Source: Rhizobium sp. SEMIA4064
GTDB lineage: Bacteria > Pseudomonadota > Alphaproteobacteria > Rhizobiales > Rhizobiaceae
Direction of reading: 5' to 3'
NCBI RefSeq assembly: GCF_003025035.1
Contig: NZ_PYJN01000022.1
Location: forward strand, 372,001-436,000
Length of the DNA stretch: 64,000 nucleotides
The position numbers and the translations under genes were made by a program. Below, piece by piece: positions 37,949-48,632 of this stretch (positions are counted from its first letter, which is position 1; each line of letters starts with the position of its first letter). The notes below the pieces were generated by a model. The model searched no databases and had not been told where the DNA came from. It saw only the letters and a program-made list of their open reading frames with translations.

Positions 37949-38291
37949 AGATTACTCCAATCCAGTATCGATTGGGCATGAGTGATCGCGCCGAGAATTC
38001 GACGTCCCTACCCCATTCCCGTTTTGACAATCCCCACGAATGCGTCGCGTCCGTTTGGACGCGTATAGCGCCGGGGTGACGGCACTCCCCGAGCGCCCTC
38101 ACAAACCGGATGTATGTAATTCAATTTTGCACAACAAGATTTTGAGCAATAGAATCTTTGCTGCAGCGCAATGAGCCGCCATTGCGTTGCAGAAAGATCA
38201 CGTCACACTTCGTTCACATAGCGTCGCAAATCGAATTACCGATATAAATCAGTAAATTATTCGTTGTGGTACCAAATGGCCGCAGAGCCGA
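37949..38291. other. Porin upstream region
   Basis: No gene seen. The region contains AT-rich stretches at 38110-38160 and 38220-38270 that probably hold the porin promoter on the minus strand. The opgC gene ends at 38292 just beyond. Confidence 0.45.
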
Positions 38292-39506
38292 CTATCGGCG
38301 CTTTTCGATTTGCACCGGCAGCGGAATGCTCGCGACAGACGTTGAAAGCGGCCGGCGGCTGGCGCCATCCAGCCGTTTGTGCTCGAGATAATAGGCATAG
38401 GCGAACTGCGCGACGAGGCCGACGATGACATAGGCACCGCCGACGGCCGGGTCCTTGTCGGTGACGTAGAGGATCACCTGGCCGGCCATGGCGAGAATCG
38501 TGCCCGCAACGAAGATGCTGAGGGAATGCCGCCCGAGGATTGCCAACGGATGATCGGCGGACCGACGCAGCAGCCGCGAAATGGTCGGTAGAGTGATGAT
38601 GAGATAGGCAAGCGCCAGCACATGCAGCAAGCGCGGCAGCGACAGAAACGTCTTGTCGAAACCGGTGACGACCGTCGGCAGGCCGAACGCCGCGAGATGA
38701 TCGCCCAGCACCCAGAGCTTGTCGGTGACCCAGATGAAGGACAGGATCACATAGGCGAGCGATAGCGCAAACAGGACCGGATTATAGGATATCCGGCCAC
38801 CGCGCTTCACATGCATGACGGCAACGAAGCCGATGACGAACAGGAACTGCCAGGAGAGCGGATTGAGGAACCAGAAGCCGTCCAGCAGCATGGTGTGCGG
38901 CGCGATCTGATAGATGCCCGCGACCAGCCAGACGCCAGCCGAAACCGAAAGCAGAAGCAGCGGGCTTCGCGCCTCCAGCACCATGATCAGCGGCAGCATC
39001 AGGAACAATGCGCCATACATCGGCAGGATGTTGTTGTAACCGATCTGGTGTCCGAGCAGCAGCAGGGCGGCAATGCCGCGGGCGGGATCCATCAGCACGG
39101 CGAGGATGTTCACCTCGCAGAGCAGGCCCGCATGCCGGAATATCCAAGCGCCGGAAATGAACAGCACCAGCGTGATGAAAGTGGTGATCATGTGCGCCGT
39201 ATAGAGCGTGAAGGCGCGCCTGACCGCTTTCCAGGCGATCGACAATCGGTTGCCGGGCTTGAACCGCGTGCCGTAGGCAAGACCGACGGAGATGCCAGAG
39301 ATCAGCACGAAAGCTTCCGCCCCATCGGAGAAGCCGAAATTCTTGGTGGTCAGCCGCTCAAGGAACTGACCGGGCACATGATTGATGAAGATCGTGATCA
39401 GGGCCAAAGCCCTTAGAACATCCAGTCTGGTATCCCGCTGCGCCCCTGGCATCGGCAAGCGCACCGGACTTGCCGAGGCTAGATCGATATTCGCCCTGGA
39501 ATTCAT
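38292..39506 (-). CDS. opgC: OpgC-domain protein (glucan succinyl/acyl transferase type)
   Basis: 404 residues. An N-terminal leader (MNSRANIDLASASPVRLPMP) precedes about ten helices with the OpgC/acyltransferase features TRLDVLRALALITIFINHVPG, DGAEAFVLISGISVGLAYG and RSADHPLAILGRHSLSIFV. OpgC adds succinyl groups to osmoregulated periplasmic glucans. Its position directly after ndvB on the same strand supports a role in decorating the cyclic glucan. ATG 39506 has AGGAGAG five bases before it. The 191-base gap to ndvB contains two inverted repeats. Assignment to the glucan pathway is inference from domain and neighbours. Confidence 0.85.
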   Translation of the reverse strand: MNSRANIDLASASPVRLPMPGAQRDTRLDVLRALALITIFINHVPGQFLERLTTKNFGFSDGAEAFVLISGISVGLAYGTRFKPGNRLSIAWKAVRRAFTLYTAHMITTFITLVLFISGAWIFRHAGLLCEVNILAVLMDPARGIAALLLLGHQIGYNNILPMYGALFLMLPLIMVLEARSPLLLLSVSAGVWLVAGIYQIAPHTMLLDGFWFLNPLSWQFLFVIGFVAVMHVKRGGRISYNPVLFALSLAYVILSFIWVTDKLWVLGDHLAAFGLPTVVTGFDKTFLSLPRLLHVLALAYLIITLPTISRLLRRSADHPLAILGRHSLSIFVAGTILAMAGQVILYVTDKDPAVGGAYVIVGLVAQFAYAYYLEHKRLDGASRRPLSTSVASIPLPVQIEKRR

Positions 39507-39567
39507 GGATCTCTCCTGTTCCGACAATCAAATGCGATCGTGGCCAAAGAGTTCCCATTGCTGCGCC

Positions 39568-39659
39568 CCCGCGCCCCGGAGGGCGCGTAAGGTCGCAGCA
39601 ACGTTTTTGATGGCGCATAGTTTTTCCGGAAATCGATTCCGACTTTCGGGGCTATGCGC
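39568..39659. repeat. Inverted repeats between opgC and ndvB
   Basis: CGCGCCC/GGGCGCG around CGGA (about 39570-39586) and GCGCATAG (39613-39620) inverted at CTATGCGC (39652-39659), with CCGGAAATCGATTCCG inside. The second resembles a common rhizobial palindromic repeat and may end ndvB transcription partly. Confidence 0.55.
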
Positions 39660-39697
39660 TGGCCCCGATCGTCAAAGCGAAACAGTGCGGGAAAACC

Positions 39698-42600
39698 CTA
39701 CTGTCCGATCGGATAGCCCTCTTCGGGATGGGCGATCGCCCTGTCATTCACGGTAACCAAGTATCCCTTAGCATCGGGCGCTTTTGAGACGGAAATACGG
39801 TATTTTCCGCTCGGCAGATCGAGGTCCGCCGCAAAACCATCCCACTTCGACGGCAGTGCCGGCTTGACGTAGAGATGGCCGTTTTTGACACGGATACCGA
39901 GAATCCCCTCAATTGCTACGCGATAAAGCCATCCGGCCGAGCCCGTGTACCATGTCCAGCCGCCGCGGCCGGTCAATTGCCCCTCGCCATAGACGTCGGC
40001 GGCAATGACATAAGGCTCCACACGGTAAGTATCGGCCTGATCACGATTTCGTGCATGGTTCACCGGATTCAGCAGTTCGAAGCAATGCCAGGCATCGTCG
40101 CCGCGATTCATTTCCGCCAGTGCCATGACCACCCAGGTAGCGGCATGGGTATACTGGCCACCGTTTTCGCGGACACCCGGCGGGTAGGCCTTGATGTAAC
40201 CCGGATCTCGCGCCGACTTGGCGAAAGGCGGCGTGAACAGCCGGATGATGCGGTTGTCATCATCGACCAGCTTTTCGAGAACGGCGTTCAGCGCCTTCTC
40301 GCCGCGCTCGCGGTCGCCTTGGCCGGAGAGAATATTCCAGGACTGCGCGATCGAATCGATCTGGCATTCGAAATTCTCGTCCGAGCCGAGCGGGCTGCCA
40401 TCGTCGAAGTAGCCGCGACGATAATGACCGCCATCCCAGCCCGCCGTTTCCAGCGCCTTGCGCAATTCCGGCAGATGCTTCTTCCAGCGCTCGACGCGCT
40501 CCTTGTCGCCGCGGGCTTCCGCGTAGGGCAGAAAAGCGTTGAGCGTGCCAGCCAGGAACCAGCCGAGCCAAACGCTTTCACCACGACCCTGGATGCCGAC
40601 GCGGTTCATGCCGTCGTTCCAGTCGCCGCCGAGGATCAGCGGCAGACCGTTGCCGCCCTTGCGCTTGATCGCGAGATCGAGCGCCAAAGCCGCATGCTCG
40701 TAGACGCTGACCTTATCCTGCGACACGGTCGGCTGGTAGAAAACGTCATGCGTGCCGGGCATGAGGGCCGCACCTTCGACGAAGGCAAGCTCTTCATCGA
40801 GGAGCGACTTGTCGCCGGTCACGGTGCAATACTGGTCGATGGCATAGGCGAGCCAGACGACATCGTCAGAGATACTCGTGCGTACGCCGGCGCCGCTGCC
40901 CGGCAGCCACCAATGCTGCACATCACCTTCGCGGAATTGGCGTTGCGCCGCATTCAGGATCTGGTTGCGGGCAAGCTCCGGTGCGTGCATCAGGAATGCC
41001 AGCGTATCCTGCAACTGGTCGCGGAAGCCGAAAGCACCCGACGACTGATAGAAGGCCGTACGTGACAAGATGCGGCAACCGAGGCTCTGGTAGGGAAGCC
41101 AGGCATTGATCAGGTTGTCCATCGCCTTGTCCGGCGTCGAGATCTGCAGACGGCCGGTGAAGCCGTCCCAGAAGCCGCGGCTGGCCGAAAGCACGGCCTC
41201 GAAATCGGCCTTGCGGATATCGGCAACCAACGCACGCGCCTCTTCGATCGAAGCGGTATCGCCCATATAGAGGCAGATATCCTTCTGCTCGCCGGCTCCG
41301 ACAGTCAGGTCGAAGGCGAGTGCCGCGCAGGGATCGCCGTCGAGATCGGTGGAGTTGGAGAGGACCGCGCCGGAAACGACCGCTTCCGGCATCTGCACCG
41401 TGCCATGGCGGCCGATGAATTCGCGGCGGCTGGCTGAGAAGCTCGAATGTCCTTCGCTCGCCGCCATGAAAGCGACACGCTTGGAATAGTCGATGCTGTA
41501 GGCATTGTTGGCAAACAGCGCACCCGTTTCCTCATCCAGCGACGATAGGATGAACGGCCGCGTCTTGTTCGGATTGGTGCCGAGGACCCATTCCGCATAA
41601 TTGTAGAGCCGCAGCCGGCGGGCGCCGTCGCCCGTATTGCGGATGCGCAGGCGGAAGAGCTTGACCGGACGCTCGCGGTCGACCGTTTGCGTCAGTTCCA
41701 GCGCAATGCCGTTTTGCTTGCTCGAGAACACCGAATAGCCAAGCCCGTGACGGGCCTCATATCGCACATTCGGATTGCGCGACAGGCTCGCATAGGGAGT
41801 CATGACCGTGTTGCTGTCGAGATCGGTCACGTAAAGCGCCTCGCCCGGACGGTTGATGACCATGTCGTTGGTCCACGGGGTCAACTGATAGTCGCGTGAG
41901 TTATGGCTCCAGGTGAAGCCACCGCCTTCGGCCGGCACATGGAAGCCGAAGCGCTCGTTGGAGATGACGTTGATCCACGGCTGCGGCGTCGACTGACCGC
42001 CGGCGAGCCGGACGACATATTCGCGGCCATTGTCGGCAAAGCCGCCATAACCGTTCCAGAAGTCCAGATCGTCCTGCGCTTCCAGTTCGTCGGCTGCGAA
42101 AACCGATTTCTGCGGCACCATCGGCACGGCAAGACGATTGACCGGCGCCGGCCCATCGGATTGCGCGGAACCGAACAGCGTCGCCGCACGGGCGATTTGA
42201 TCGACGAGCTTGCCGTTGCGTGCATGGAAGATCACGCGCGAGGCAGCAAGAATCTGCTGGTAAGTCTCCTGCTCGATCAGATCCTTGCGGACCGAGAAGA
42301 TATTCTGACGCAGCCCTTCGCCCTGATTGTGGCGAATATGCTCGACGAGCTTGTCCAGCTCGCGCTGCATGTCCTGGGCCTGATCGACGGCGCGCTCGTT
42401 GACGATCACCAGATCGGCATTGATGCCGCGCGAACGCATATATTCCGCCGCGCTCAGCGCTTCCCTGGCGATTTCGAGATCGATATCGTCATTGATGCGC
42501 AGCGTGAAGATCGGGAAATCACCCGAGATCGTCACCGGCCAGAGCGCCGACTGCGAATGCAGGCCAGCCTGAACGGTGGCGCCGTCGGCGCGCAGATGCA

Positions 42601-45600
42601 TATCCGGATAGACGAGATAGCGCGCAAGCTTCTGGAAGGCTGCGGCCTGCTGCGAGGTGACGCCGACATGGCGCATCTGCATCTGCGTGCGCGTCCAGGC
42701 CTGCGTGAGCTCGATGCCGAACGTATCGGGATTGCGGTAGCGATCGACCGCCTTGTCGACATCCTCACGATGCGGTGCGGCGATCGTCCAGAAGATCACG
42801 CTGACCTTCTTGCCCGCCGGCACGCGCACGACGCGGCGCAGCGAAAGGCAGGCGTCCATGGTGAAGCCATCCGTACCGGAGAGGACTGCACCCGGATCGA
42901 AAGCAGCAGCTTCCGCCAGCGTCCGGCCACGGCCGAGGAACTTGCGGCGGTCCGTCTCGAATTCAGTCGGACGCTCGGTGCCGGCATTGTCGACGACCAG
43001 GTGGGCGACAGACATGTCAGGCTCGTTATAGTCGCGCTTGTTGCGCTCAGCGCGGATCACATCGCCGCTGCTGCCGATTTCGGTGCGCACGAACATGCGG
43101 GCAAAGACCGGATGGCCGGAATCGACGTCATCGCTTGCGATAGCCGGCTCGAGATAGGAGGTCACCTCGATGAAGCGATCCTCCGCGCCCATGTTGAGCA
43201 GCGTCACGCGGCGGCCTTCGGCATCGTGTTCGGTTGCGACGATGCACTCGACGTCGCTGGTGAGATCACCCACCGTCTTGCTGTATTCCGCCTTTTCATC
43301 GCTGAAGGTGACCTTGACCTTCTCGCCTTCGACGCTGCGCGGCTCGGAGGTGGCCGACCACCACTGGCCGGACGCGGTATCGCGTAGGAAGATGAAGGTG
43401 CCCCAACGGTCTTCCGTCGGATCGGCCCGCCAACGCGAGACGGACAAGCCGTTCCAGCGCGAATAACCGGCGCCAGTCGCCGTGAGCATGACGGCATAAT
43501 GACCGTTGGAGAGGAAGGCGAGTTCGCGGTCCTGCGTGGCCGGATCGGCGATCTTGCGGATTTCCGGACGCAGCATGTCTTCCTGGATATTCGCCGGCTG
43601 GTCGCTCTCGTGCTTGGCGGCCATGACCGGGATGTCGCGCGGCGCCTTTTCCTGCAGCAGCAGTTCGGCCGCTTCGATCACCGGATCGGCGTGGAAGAGC
43701 TCGCGCAGGCGACCATTGAAGGCGACGTTGGCAATAGCCGCAATCGACATGCCGTGATGGTGGGCATAATAGTTGAAGACCACCGCGCACTTCTTGCCTT
43801 CCGGAACGCGGGTCGGCGTGAAGTCGACGGCGTCGTGGAAGCCATAGGTGCCGAGGGCGCCGACCTTGCGCAGCTTCTGCAGGTTTTCGAGCGCCGCTTC
43901 CGGCCGGTATTGGCTGGCGAGGATAGAGGCATAAGGCGCGATGACGGCATTCTGGCCGAGGCCGCGCTTCAGGCCGAGCGAAGGCACACCGAAGTTGGTG
44001 TACTGGTAGTGCATATAGTGGTCGCGGGCGTTGAACGCCGCTTCCGAAATGCCCCAGGGAATGCCGGCGCCGAGGCGCTTGGCATAGTTCATCTGCTCCT
44101 GAACGATCAGATTGTTGGTCTGGTTCAGGATACCGCCCTGACGCTCCTGCATGACGAGCGGCGGCATCAGATATTCGAACATCGAGCCGGACCAGGAAAC
44201 CAGCGCGCCACGCGAGCCGATCGGCACGACCTGGCGGCCGAGACGATACCAATGCTCCGTCGGCAGGTCGCCCTTGGCGATGGCGAAGAGGCTGGTAAGA
44301 CGGGCTTCGGACGCCAGCAAGTCGTAGCAGGCGGCATCGAGTTCGTTGGTTTCGACGCGGAAGCCGATGGAAAGCAGGCGCCGTTCCGGGCGGTAGAGGA
44401 AACCGAATTCCATACCGAAGGCGGTCTCGCGCATGCGGTCGCGCAGCTTGGCCAGGCGCTGACGCAGCGCATCGACATTGGCGAGATCGAAGACGCTGTC
44501 GGCGATATGGCCTTCGCAGACCTTCACCAGCGATTCCGACCAGGTGAGCACCTCGCCGCTCTGCGGCGACTTGACCTCGTGGTCGAGGTTGGCGGCGAGT
44601 TTCTGGATATCATGCGCCAGGACGGACAGGTTGATGATGCGGATCGAGGCGAACTCGTGCTCGCGCTTGACGGCCGCCAGAGCGTTGCGGAAGCCGATGA
44701 TGCGCTCTTCCAGGCGATGGCGCAGCGGACGAACGGTCTTGCGGTCATCCGGCAGTTCGGCAAGCATTTCGCCGAGAATGCCGGCGACATCGCCGATACC
44801 GTCGAGGTTGCCCTGCATATGCGCGGAAGGTGCTTCCGCCCAGATGCGGCAGGCCGAAGACACGGCGATCAGATGGCCGGCAAAGTTACCGCTATCGACC
44901 GCCGAGACGTAGCGCGCGCCCATCGGCTTCAGCGTATCCGTATGATACCAGTTGCAGAGATGCCCGCGGAATTTCTCGAGCTTCTCGACGGTCGCCATGG
45001 TCTTTTCCATGCGATCGATGGTTTCTTCGAAGGAAATCCAGCCGAAATTGCGGGCCGAAATCACCGAGAGCAGGTAGACGCCGATATTGGTCGGCGAGGT
45101 ACGCGAAGCAACCACCGCATGCGGCGTCTGCTGCACATTGTCCGGCGGCAGGTGGTTCTGCTGCTCGACAACGAAGGTGTCGAAATAACGCCAGGTGCGC
45201 CGCGCGATCTTGCGCAGCTCGGCCGAAACGCTTTCCGGCACTTCGAGCTTGTCTTCGGTTTCCGCCGTCTGGCTGACATACCAGGCGATCGCCGGCGACA
45301 GAATCCACAGCAGCGCGAAGGGAATGCCGACAAAGAAGGCGTTGTCGCCGGAAAGAGACGCGAAAGCCAATGCCAGCAGCGCCAGCACCGGTGCGTGCCA
45401 CATGACGCGGTAATGGCCGAGGATCGTCGTCTGGGCAGCCGCCTGGGCGCTGGCCGCCGTGCGCCATTGCAGCATCAGCTTGCGGCTGACGAAGGCACGG
45501 TAGAGCGAGCGGCCGATAGCGTCAGCCATGATGCAGGCGCCGTCGGCGATGAAGACGATCCGTAGCGCTACTTGCGCATTGGCGGCACGAATATCCGACC

Positions 45601-48208
45601 AGACCGTATAGAGATGGGCGCGGGCGACGATATCGCTGGTGCGCGGAATGATGCCGTTGATCAGCGACAGCGTCGGTGCCACGAACAGGCAGAAGATCAG
45701 CAGGATCTGCCAGATCAGGGCGGCGAACGGCCCCATGAAATACCAGCCGAGCACGGAGGCGAAGAACCAGGCGATCGGCGTCAGCGAGCGGCGCAGATTG
45801 TCCATCATCTTCCAGCGGCCGAGGCCGGTGACACCGCGCTTCGGATTGAAGAGATAGGGAAGCAACTGCCAGTCGCCGCGAGCCCAGCGATGCTGGCGCG
45901 AGACTTCGACTTCGTAACGGATCGGGAAATCCTCGACGAGTTCGCAGTCAGTAACTAGGGCGCAGCGCGCCATCGAGCCTTCGAGCAAGTCGTGGCTGAG
46001 AACCGCGTTCTCCTCGATCTTGCCCTTCAGCGAAGCTTCGAACGCGTCGACATGATAGAGGCCCTTGCCGGTGAACGTACCTTCCTCGACCAGGTCCTGA
46101 TAGACGTCGGAGACAGCAAAGACATAGGGGTCGAGACCGCGGTTGACGGAGAAGACGCGCTGGAACACCGAAGCGTCCTTGCCGGTCGTCAGCGACGGGG
46201 TGACGCGCGGCTGCAGCACGCCGTAGCCACGCACGACACGCTTGGTTTCAGGATCGAAGACCGGGCGGTTGGTCGGATGATGCAGCTTGCCGACGAGCTT
46301 CGTGACCGTGTCGCGCACCAGGCGCGTATCGGAATCGAGCGTCATGACGTATTGCACGTTCTTCGGCACGGTATTGGCGCCGGGCAGGAAGGTCGTGTCG
46401 CGGTCGCCGCGCAGCAACAGGTTCAGTTCGTGCAGCTTGCCGCGTTTGCGCTCCCAGCCCATCCAGGCGCCTTCGGCCGGATTGTAGAGGCGGCGGCGAT
46501 GCAGCAAATAGAAGCGCTGCTTGCCGTCTTCCGCATAGCGGGCCGAGAGATTGGCGACTTCGCGACGGGCGTAATCCAGAATTTCCAGATCGCGTTCGCT
46601 CTCTTCTTCCTTGCTGTCCGGCCAGTCGCTCAGCAGCGCGTAATAGACTTCGCCAAGCGGATTGGCGAGATAATGAACTTCGATGTTGCGCACCAGTTCG
46701 TCGACGCTGTCGCGATTGGCGATCAATGTCGGCACGACGACCAGCGTGCGGGCCTCTTCCGGAATGCCCTCCTTGAACTCATAGCCGACGAGACGCGCCG
46801 GCGTGAGGTACATGGTGACCACGAAGTTGAACAGGCCGGTGGCGCCTTCCGATGCCGGCAGCGAGAACATCAGCAGCAGGATTATGGTTTCAGCCCAGCC
46901 CATGCCGGCCTGGATCATGAAATAACCAACGATCCAGAGAGCGATGACGGTGAGCAGAAGAACGGGGGCGGCGATCGCCAGCCAGTTGAACTTGCGCCAC
47001 TGGCGGACGAAGCGCTGCGACAGCTTCGGGCGGAAGCCGATCGCCTTTTCCAACTTCTCGATCTGCTGGCCGACAATGAAATCGCCGATATTCGGCTCAT
47101 GCGGCTGCGGCTCGCCCGAGGCCTTGGCCGCTTCGGTCATGGCCATGGCGACCTGGGCGATCTCCATTTCCGTCTTGTCGGAGCGGCGGGCAAGCTTCTC
47201 GATGGCGCGGCGATAGCTGTTGCGTGAGCCGGGATCGAGCTTTGCGTAATCGGTCTCGTCCCAGAGCAGCTTGTCGACCGCGCTGACCTCCTCGACCCAG
47301 CCCGACCAGTCGGTGTCGTCGATCAGCCGCAGGCTTTTGATGATGTTGCCCATCGTCACATTGCCGGACGACAGGCGGTTATGCTCGGCCATCATGACGG
47401 TTTCGGCATCGGTGCCGGCTTCCGTCAGGCGCCTTTCCAGCCAGGTGACGGCAAGGCCAGAGGTATGCGAGCCATCGCGCAGGCGATAGAGGAACTGCGT
47501 GGCGAAGGTATTGTCTGATGTATAGGGCTCGAGCGTCCTCAGGAACTCGGTGACCTTGGCGTCGTCATTGAGGCGAATGAGCTCATCGACCGCGGCGTTG
47601 GCCTTCTTGCGCGTCAGGCGGCTCTGCTCGACGCGGCTGGAGATGCGACGCAGATTGTCGACGAGAACATAGCGCACCAGCGACGGAACCGCCCAGAGTT
47701 CACCGATCTTCAGCATCTCGTGCGACTGGAAGCCTTCGACGAGCGCCAGCAGGCCCTGGTTGGATACGGTGCTGTGCGTGTGGGCGACATAGAGCCAGGC
47801 AAGCGCCAGCGTGCGCGGCATCACCATGCCGTCTATGGTGATCTTCTGCAGTTGATCGTAGTACTTCTTCGGGAAATCGCGGCGGACTTCCTGGATCGCT
47901 TCCTCGATGATGTAGTGGTTGTCGAGCAGCCATTCGGCCGCAGGTGTGATCGATTCGCCGGCGTCGACGTCGGCATTGGCCGAACGATAGACGCGCAGGA
48001 TCTCTTTTTCGTTCTCCTTGTGCCGGTCGAAGAAATCGAAGGACGCAAAGCCCGGCAGCTTCGTCGCAGCGCCGTTGCGGGCGAAGATCGCACCGCATTC
48101 CCGGATCTGATCGTTGGAGAAGTAGGTGGCACGGATCGAATCGTTATGATCGATCTGCTTGGCTTCAGAATCGCGCGGCGGAACAGTGGAGAGATTTTGA
48201 GATGTCAT
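39698..48208 (-). CDS. ndvB: Cyclic beta-1,2-glucan synthase NdvB/ChvB
   Basis: About 2836 residues, the size known for this synthase (S. meliloti about 2830). Order: N-terminal cytoplasmic part, membrane helices near residue 415-480, a GT84 glycosyltransferase region with DSDTRLVRD (about 625) and QHRWARGDWQ (about 770), more helices (815-890, 945-1000), then a long region, and a C-terminal GH94-type phosphorylase domain with GGDWNDGMNRVG (about 2530) that sets ring size. It polymerises UDP-glucose to cyclic beta-1,2-glucan on its own enzyme-bound intermediate at the inner membrane. ATG 48208 gives MTSQNLSTVPPRDSE; a TTG at 48229 is possible. Terminated near opgC, and transporter ndvA is close by. 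Essential for osmoadaptation, motility and symbiosis in rhizobia. Confidence 0.96.
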   Translation of the reverse strand: MTSQNLSTVPPRDSEAKQIDHNDSIRATYFSNDQIRECGAIFARNGAATKLPGFASFDFFDRHKENEKEILRVYRSANADVDAGESITPAAEWLLDNHYIIEEAIQEVRRDFPKKYYDQLQKITIDGMVMPRTLALAWLYVAHTHSTVSNQGLLALVEGFQSHEMLKIGELWAVPSLVRYVLVDNLRRISSRVEQSRLTRKKANAAVDELIRLNDDAKVTEFLRTLEPYTSDNTFATQFLYRLRDGSHTSGLAVTWLERRLTEAGTDAETVMMAEHNRLSSGNVTMGNIIKSLRLIDDTDWSGWVEEVSAVDKLLWDETDYAKLDPGSRNSYRRAIEKLARRSDKTEMEIAQVAMAMTEAAKASGEPQPHEPNIGDFIVGQQIEKLEKAIGFRPKLSQRFVRQWRKFNWLAIAAPVLLLTVIALWIVGYFMIQAGMGWAETIILLLMFSLPASEGATGLFNFVVTMYLTPARLVGYEFKEGIPEEARTLVVVPTLIANRDSVDELVRNIEVHYLANPLGEVYYALLSDWPDSKEEESERDLEILDYARREVANLSARYAEDGKQRFYLLHRRRLYNPAEGAWMGWERKRGKLHELNLLLRGDRDTTFLPGANTVPKNVQYVMTLDSDTRLVRDTVTKLVGKLHHPTNRPVFDPETKRVVRGYGVLQPRVTPSLTTGKDASVFQRVFSVNRGLDPYVFAVSDVYQDLVEEGTFTGKGLYHVDAFEASLKGKIEENAVLSHDLLEGSMARCALVTDCELVEDFPIRYEVEVSRQHRWARGDWQLLPYLFNPKRGVTGLGRWKMMDNLRRSLTPIAWFFASVLGWYFMGPFAALIWQILLIFCLFVAPTLSLINGIIPRTSDIVARAHLYTVWSDIRAANAQVALRIVFIADGACIMADAIGRSLYRAFVSRKLMLQWRTAASAQAAAQTTILGHYRVMWHAPVLALLALAFASLSGDNAFFVGIPFALLWILSPAIAWYVSQTAETEDKLEVPESVSAELRKIARRTWRYFDTFVVEQQNHLPPDNVQQTPHAVVASRTSPTNIGVYLLSVISARNFGWISFEETIDRMEKTMATVEKLEKFRGHLCNWYHTDTLKPMGARYVSAVDSGNFAGHLIAVSSACRIWAEAPSAHMQGNLDGIGDVAGILGEMLAELPDDRKTVRPLRHRLEERIIGFRNALAAVKREHEFASIRIINLSVLAHDIQKLAANLDHEVKSPQSGEVLTWSESLVKVCEGHIADSVFDLANVDALRQRLAKLRDRMRETAFGMEFGFLYRPERRLLSIGFRVETNELDAACYDLLASEARLTSLFAIAKGDLPTEHWYRLGRQVVPIGSRGALVSWSGSMFEYLMPPLVMQERQGGILNQTNNLIVQEQMNYAKRLGAGIPWGISEAAFNARDHYMHYQYTNFGVPSLGLKRGLGQNAVIAPYASILASQYRPEAALENLQKLRKVGALGTYGFHDAVDFTPTRVPEGKKCAVVFNYYAHHHGMSIAAIANVAFNGRLRELFHADPVIEAAELLLQEKAPRDIPVMAAKHESDQPANIQEDMLRPEIRKIADPATQDRELAFLSNGHYAVMLTATGAGYSRWNGLSVSRWRADPTEDRWGTFIFLRDTASGQWWSATSEPRSVEGEKVKVTFSDEKAEYSKTVGDLTSDVECIVATEHDAEGRRVTLLNMGAEDRFIEVTSYLEPAIASDDVDSGHPVFARMFVRTEIGSSGDVIRAERNKRDYNEPDMSVAHLVVDNAGTERPTEFETDRRKFLGRGRTLAEAAAFDPGAVLSGTDGFTMDACLSLRRVVRVPAGKKVSVIFWTIAAPHREDVDKAVDRYRNPDTFGIELTQAWTRTQMQMRHVGVTSQQAAAFQKLARYLVYPDMHLRADGATVQAGLHSQSALWPVTISGDFPIFTLRINDDIDLEIAREALSAAEYMRSRGINADLVIVNERAVDQAQDMQRELDKLVEHIRHNQGEGLRQNIFSVRKDLIEQETYQQILAASRVIFHARNGKLVDQIARAATLFGSAQSDGPAPVNRLAVPMVPQKSVFAADELEAQDDLDFWNGYGGFADNGREYVVRLAGGQSTPQPWINVISNERFGFHVPAEGGGFTWSHNSRDYQLTPWTNDMVINRPGEALYVTDLDSNTVMTPYASLSRNPNVRYEARHGLGYSVFSSKQNGIALELTQTVDRERPVKLFRLRIRNTGDGARRLRLYNYAEWVLGTNPNKTRPFILSSLDEETGALFANNAYSIDYSKRVAFMAASEGHSSFSASRREFIGRHGTVQMPEAVVSGAVLSNSTDLDGDPCAALAFDLTVGAGEQKDICLYMGDTASIEEARALVADIRKADFEAVLSASRGFWDGFTGRLQISTPDKAMDNLINAWLPYQSLGCRILSRTAFYQSSGAFGFRDQLQDTLAFLMHAPELARNQILNAAQRQFREGDVQHWWLPGSGAGVRTSISDDVVWLAYAIDQYCTVTGDKSLLDEELAFVEGAALMPGTHDVFYQPTVSQDKVSVYEHAALALDLAIKRKGGNGLPLILGGDWNDGMNRVGIQGRGESVWLGWFLAGTLNAFLPYAEARGDKERVERWKKHLPELRKALETAGWDGGHYRRGYFDDGSPLGSDENFECQIDSIAQSWNILSGQGDRERGEKALNAVLEKLVDDDNRIIRLFTPPFAKSARDPGYIKAYPPGVRENGGQYTHAATWVVMALAEMNRGDDAWHCFELLNPVNHARNRDQADTYRVEPYVIAADVYGEGQLTGRGGWTWYTGSAGWLYRVAIEGILGIRVKNGHLYVKPALPSKWDGFAADLDLPSGKYRISVSKAPDAKGYLVTVNDRAIAHPEEGYPIGQ

Positions 48209-48632
48209 GGATTCGTGTTCTGGGTCCAAACAGAGTGACAGGCATTGTCGCCTTTAACGTCTCTTGTCCTGCCTCACACAACTATTCATGCATTTGGACC
48301 CTTTGCTTCGCTTCCCGGCGTGCGAAGGGGATGAATTCGAAGTGGCGGCTTAGAACAAACGTATTCAGGCGAAGATTTTCACGGCCTCTTCGTCAAGATC
48401 ATGGCAATTTTGCGCCACCATTCGAAACAGGCTTCCGTGAAACTTGAGACGCAACCGGATGATTCCGGCAGCAGTCCGCTCGTGTCAAAGACAATCGATC
48501 AAGGTCATGAGGCATTCTCCTTAGGCTGATTTCTTGCGACCGCAAATCGGCAGGGCTTGGTAGGTTGAGCCCTGCATATCCCGCGGAAGATGAACTTAAA
48601 CTGAACTCCCTCAAAAGATTCGCAAATTCCTC
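48209..48632. other. ndvB leader/promoter region
   Basis: About 420 bases on the upstream side of ndvB. On the minus strand an AAGGAGA is followed by a 38-codon frame and a seven-codon frame (MTLIDCL); neither shows family content, so I annotate no gene. The ndvB promoter must be here, and a structured leader is possible. Confidence 0.4.

Noticed and set aside
43499..45565. 688-codon plus-strand ORF
   Set aside because: Antisense to ndvB; a mirror of its codon bias with no motifs.
48399..48614. 71-codon minus-strand ORF in the ndvB leader
   Set aside because: No conserved features; a better ribosome site leads only to very short frames. Kept as a leader question in findings.
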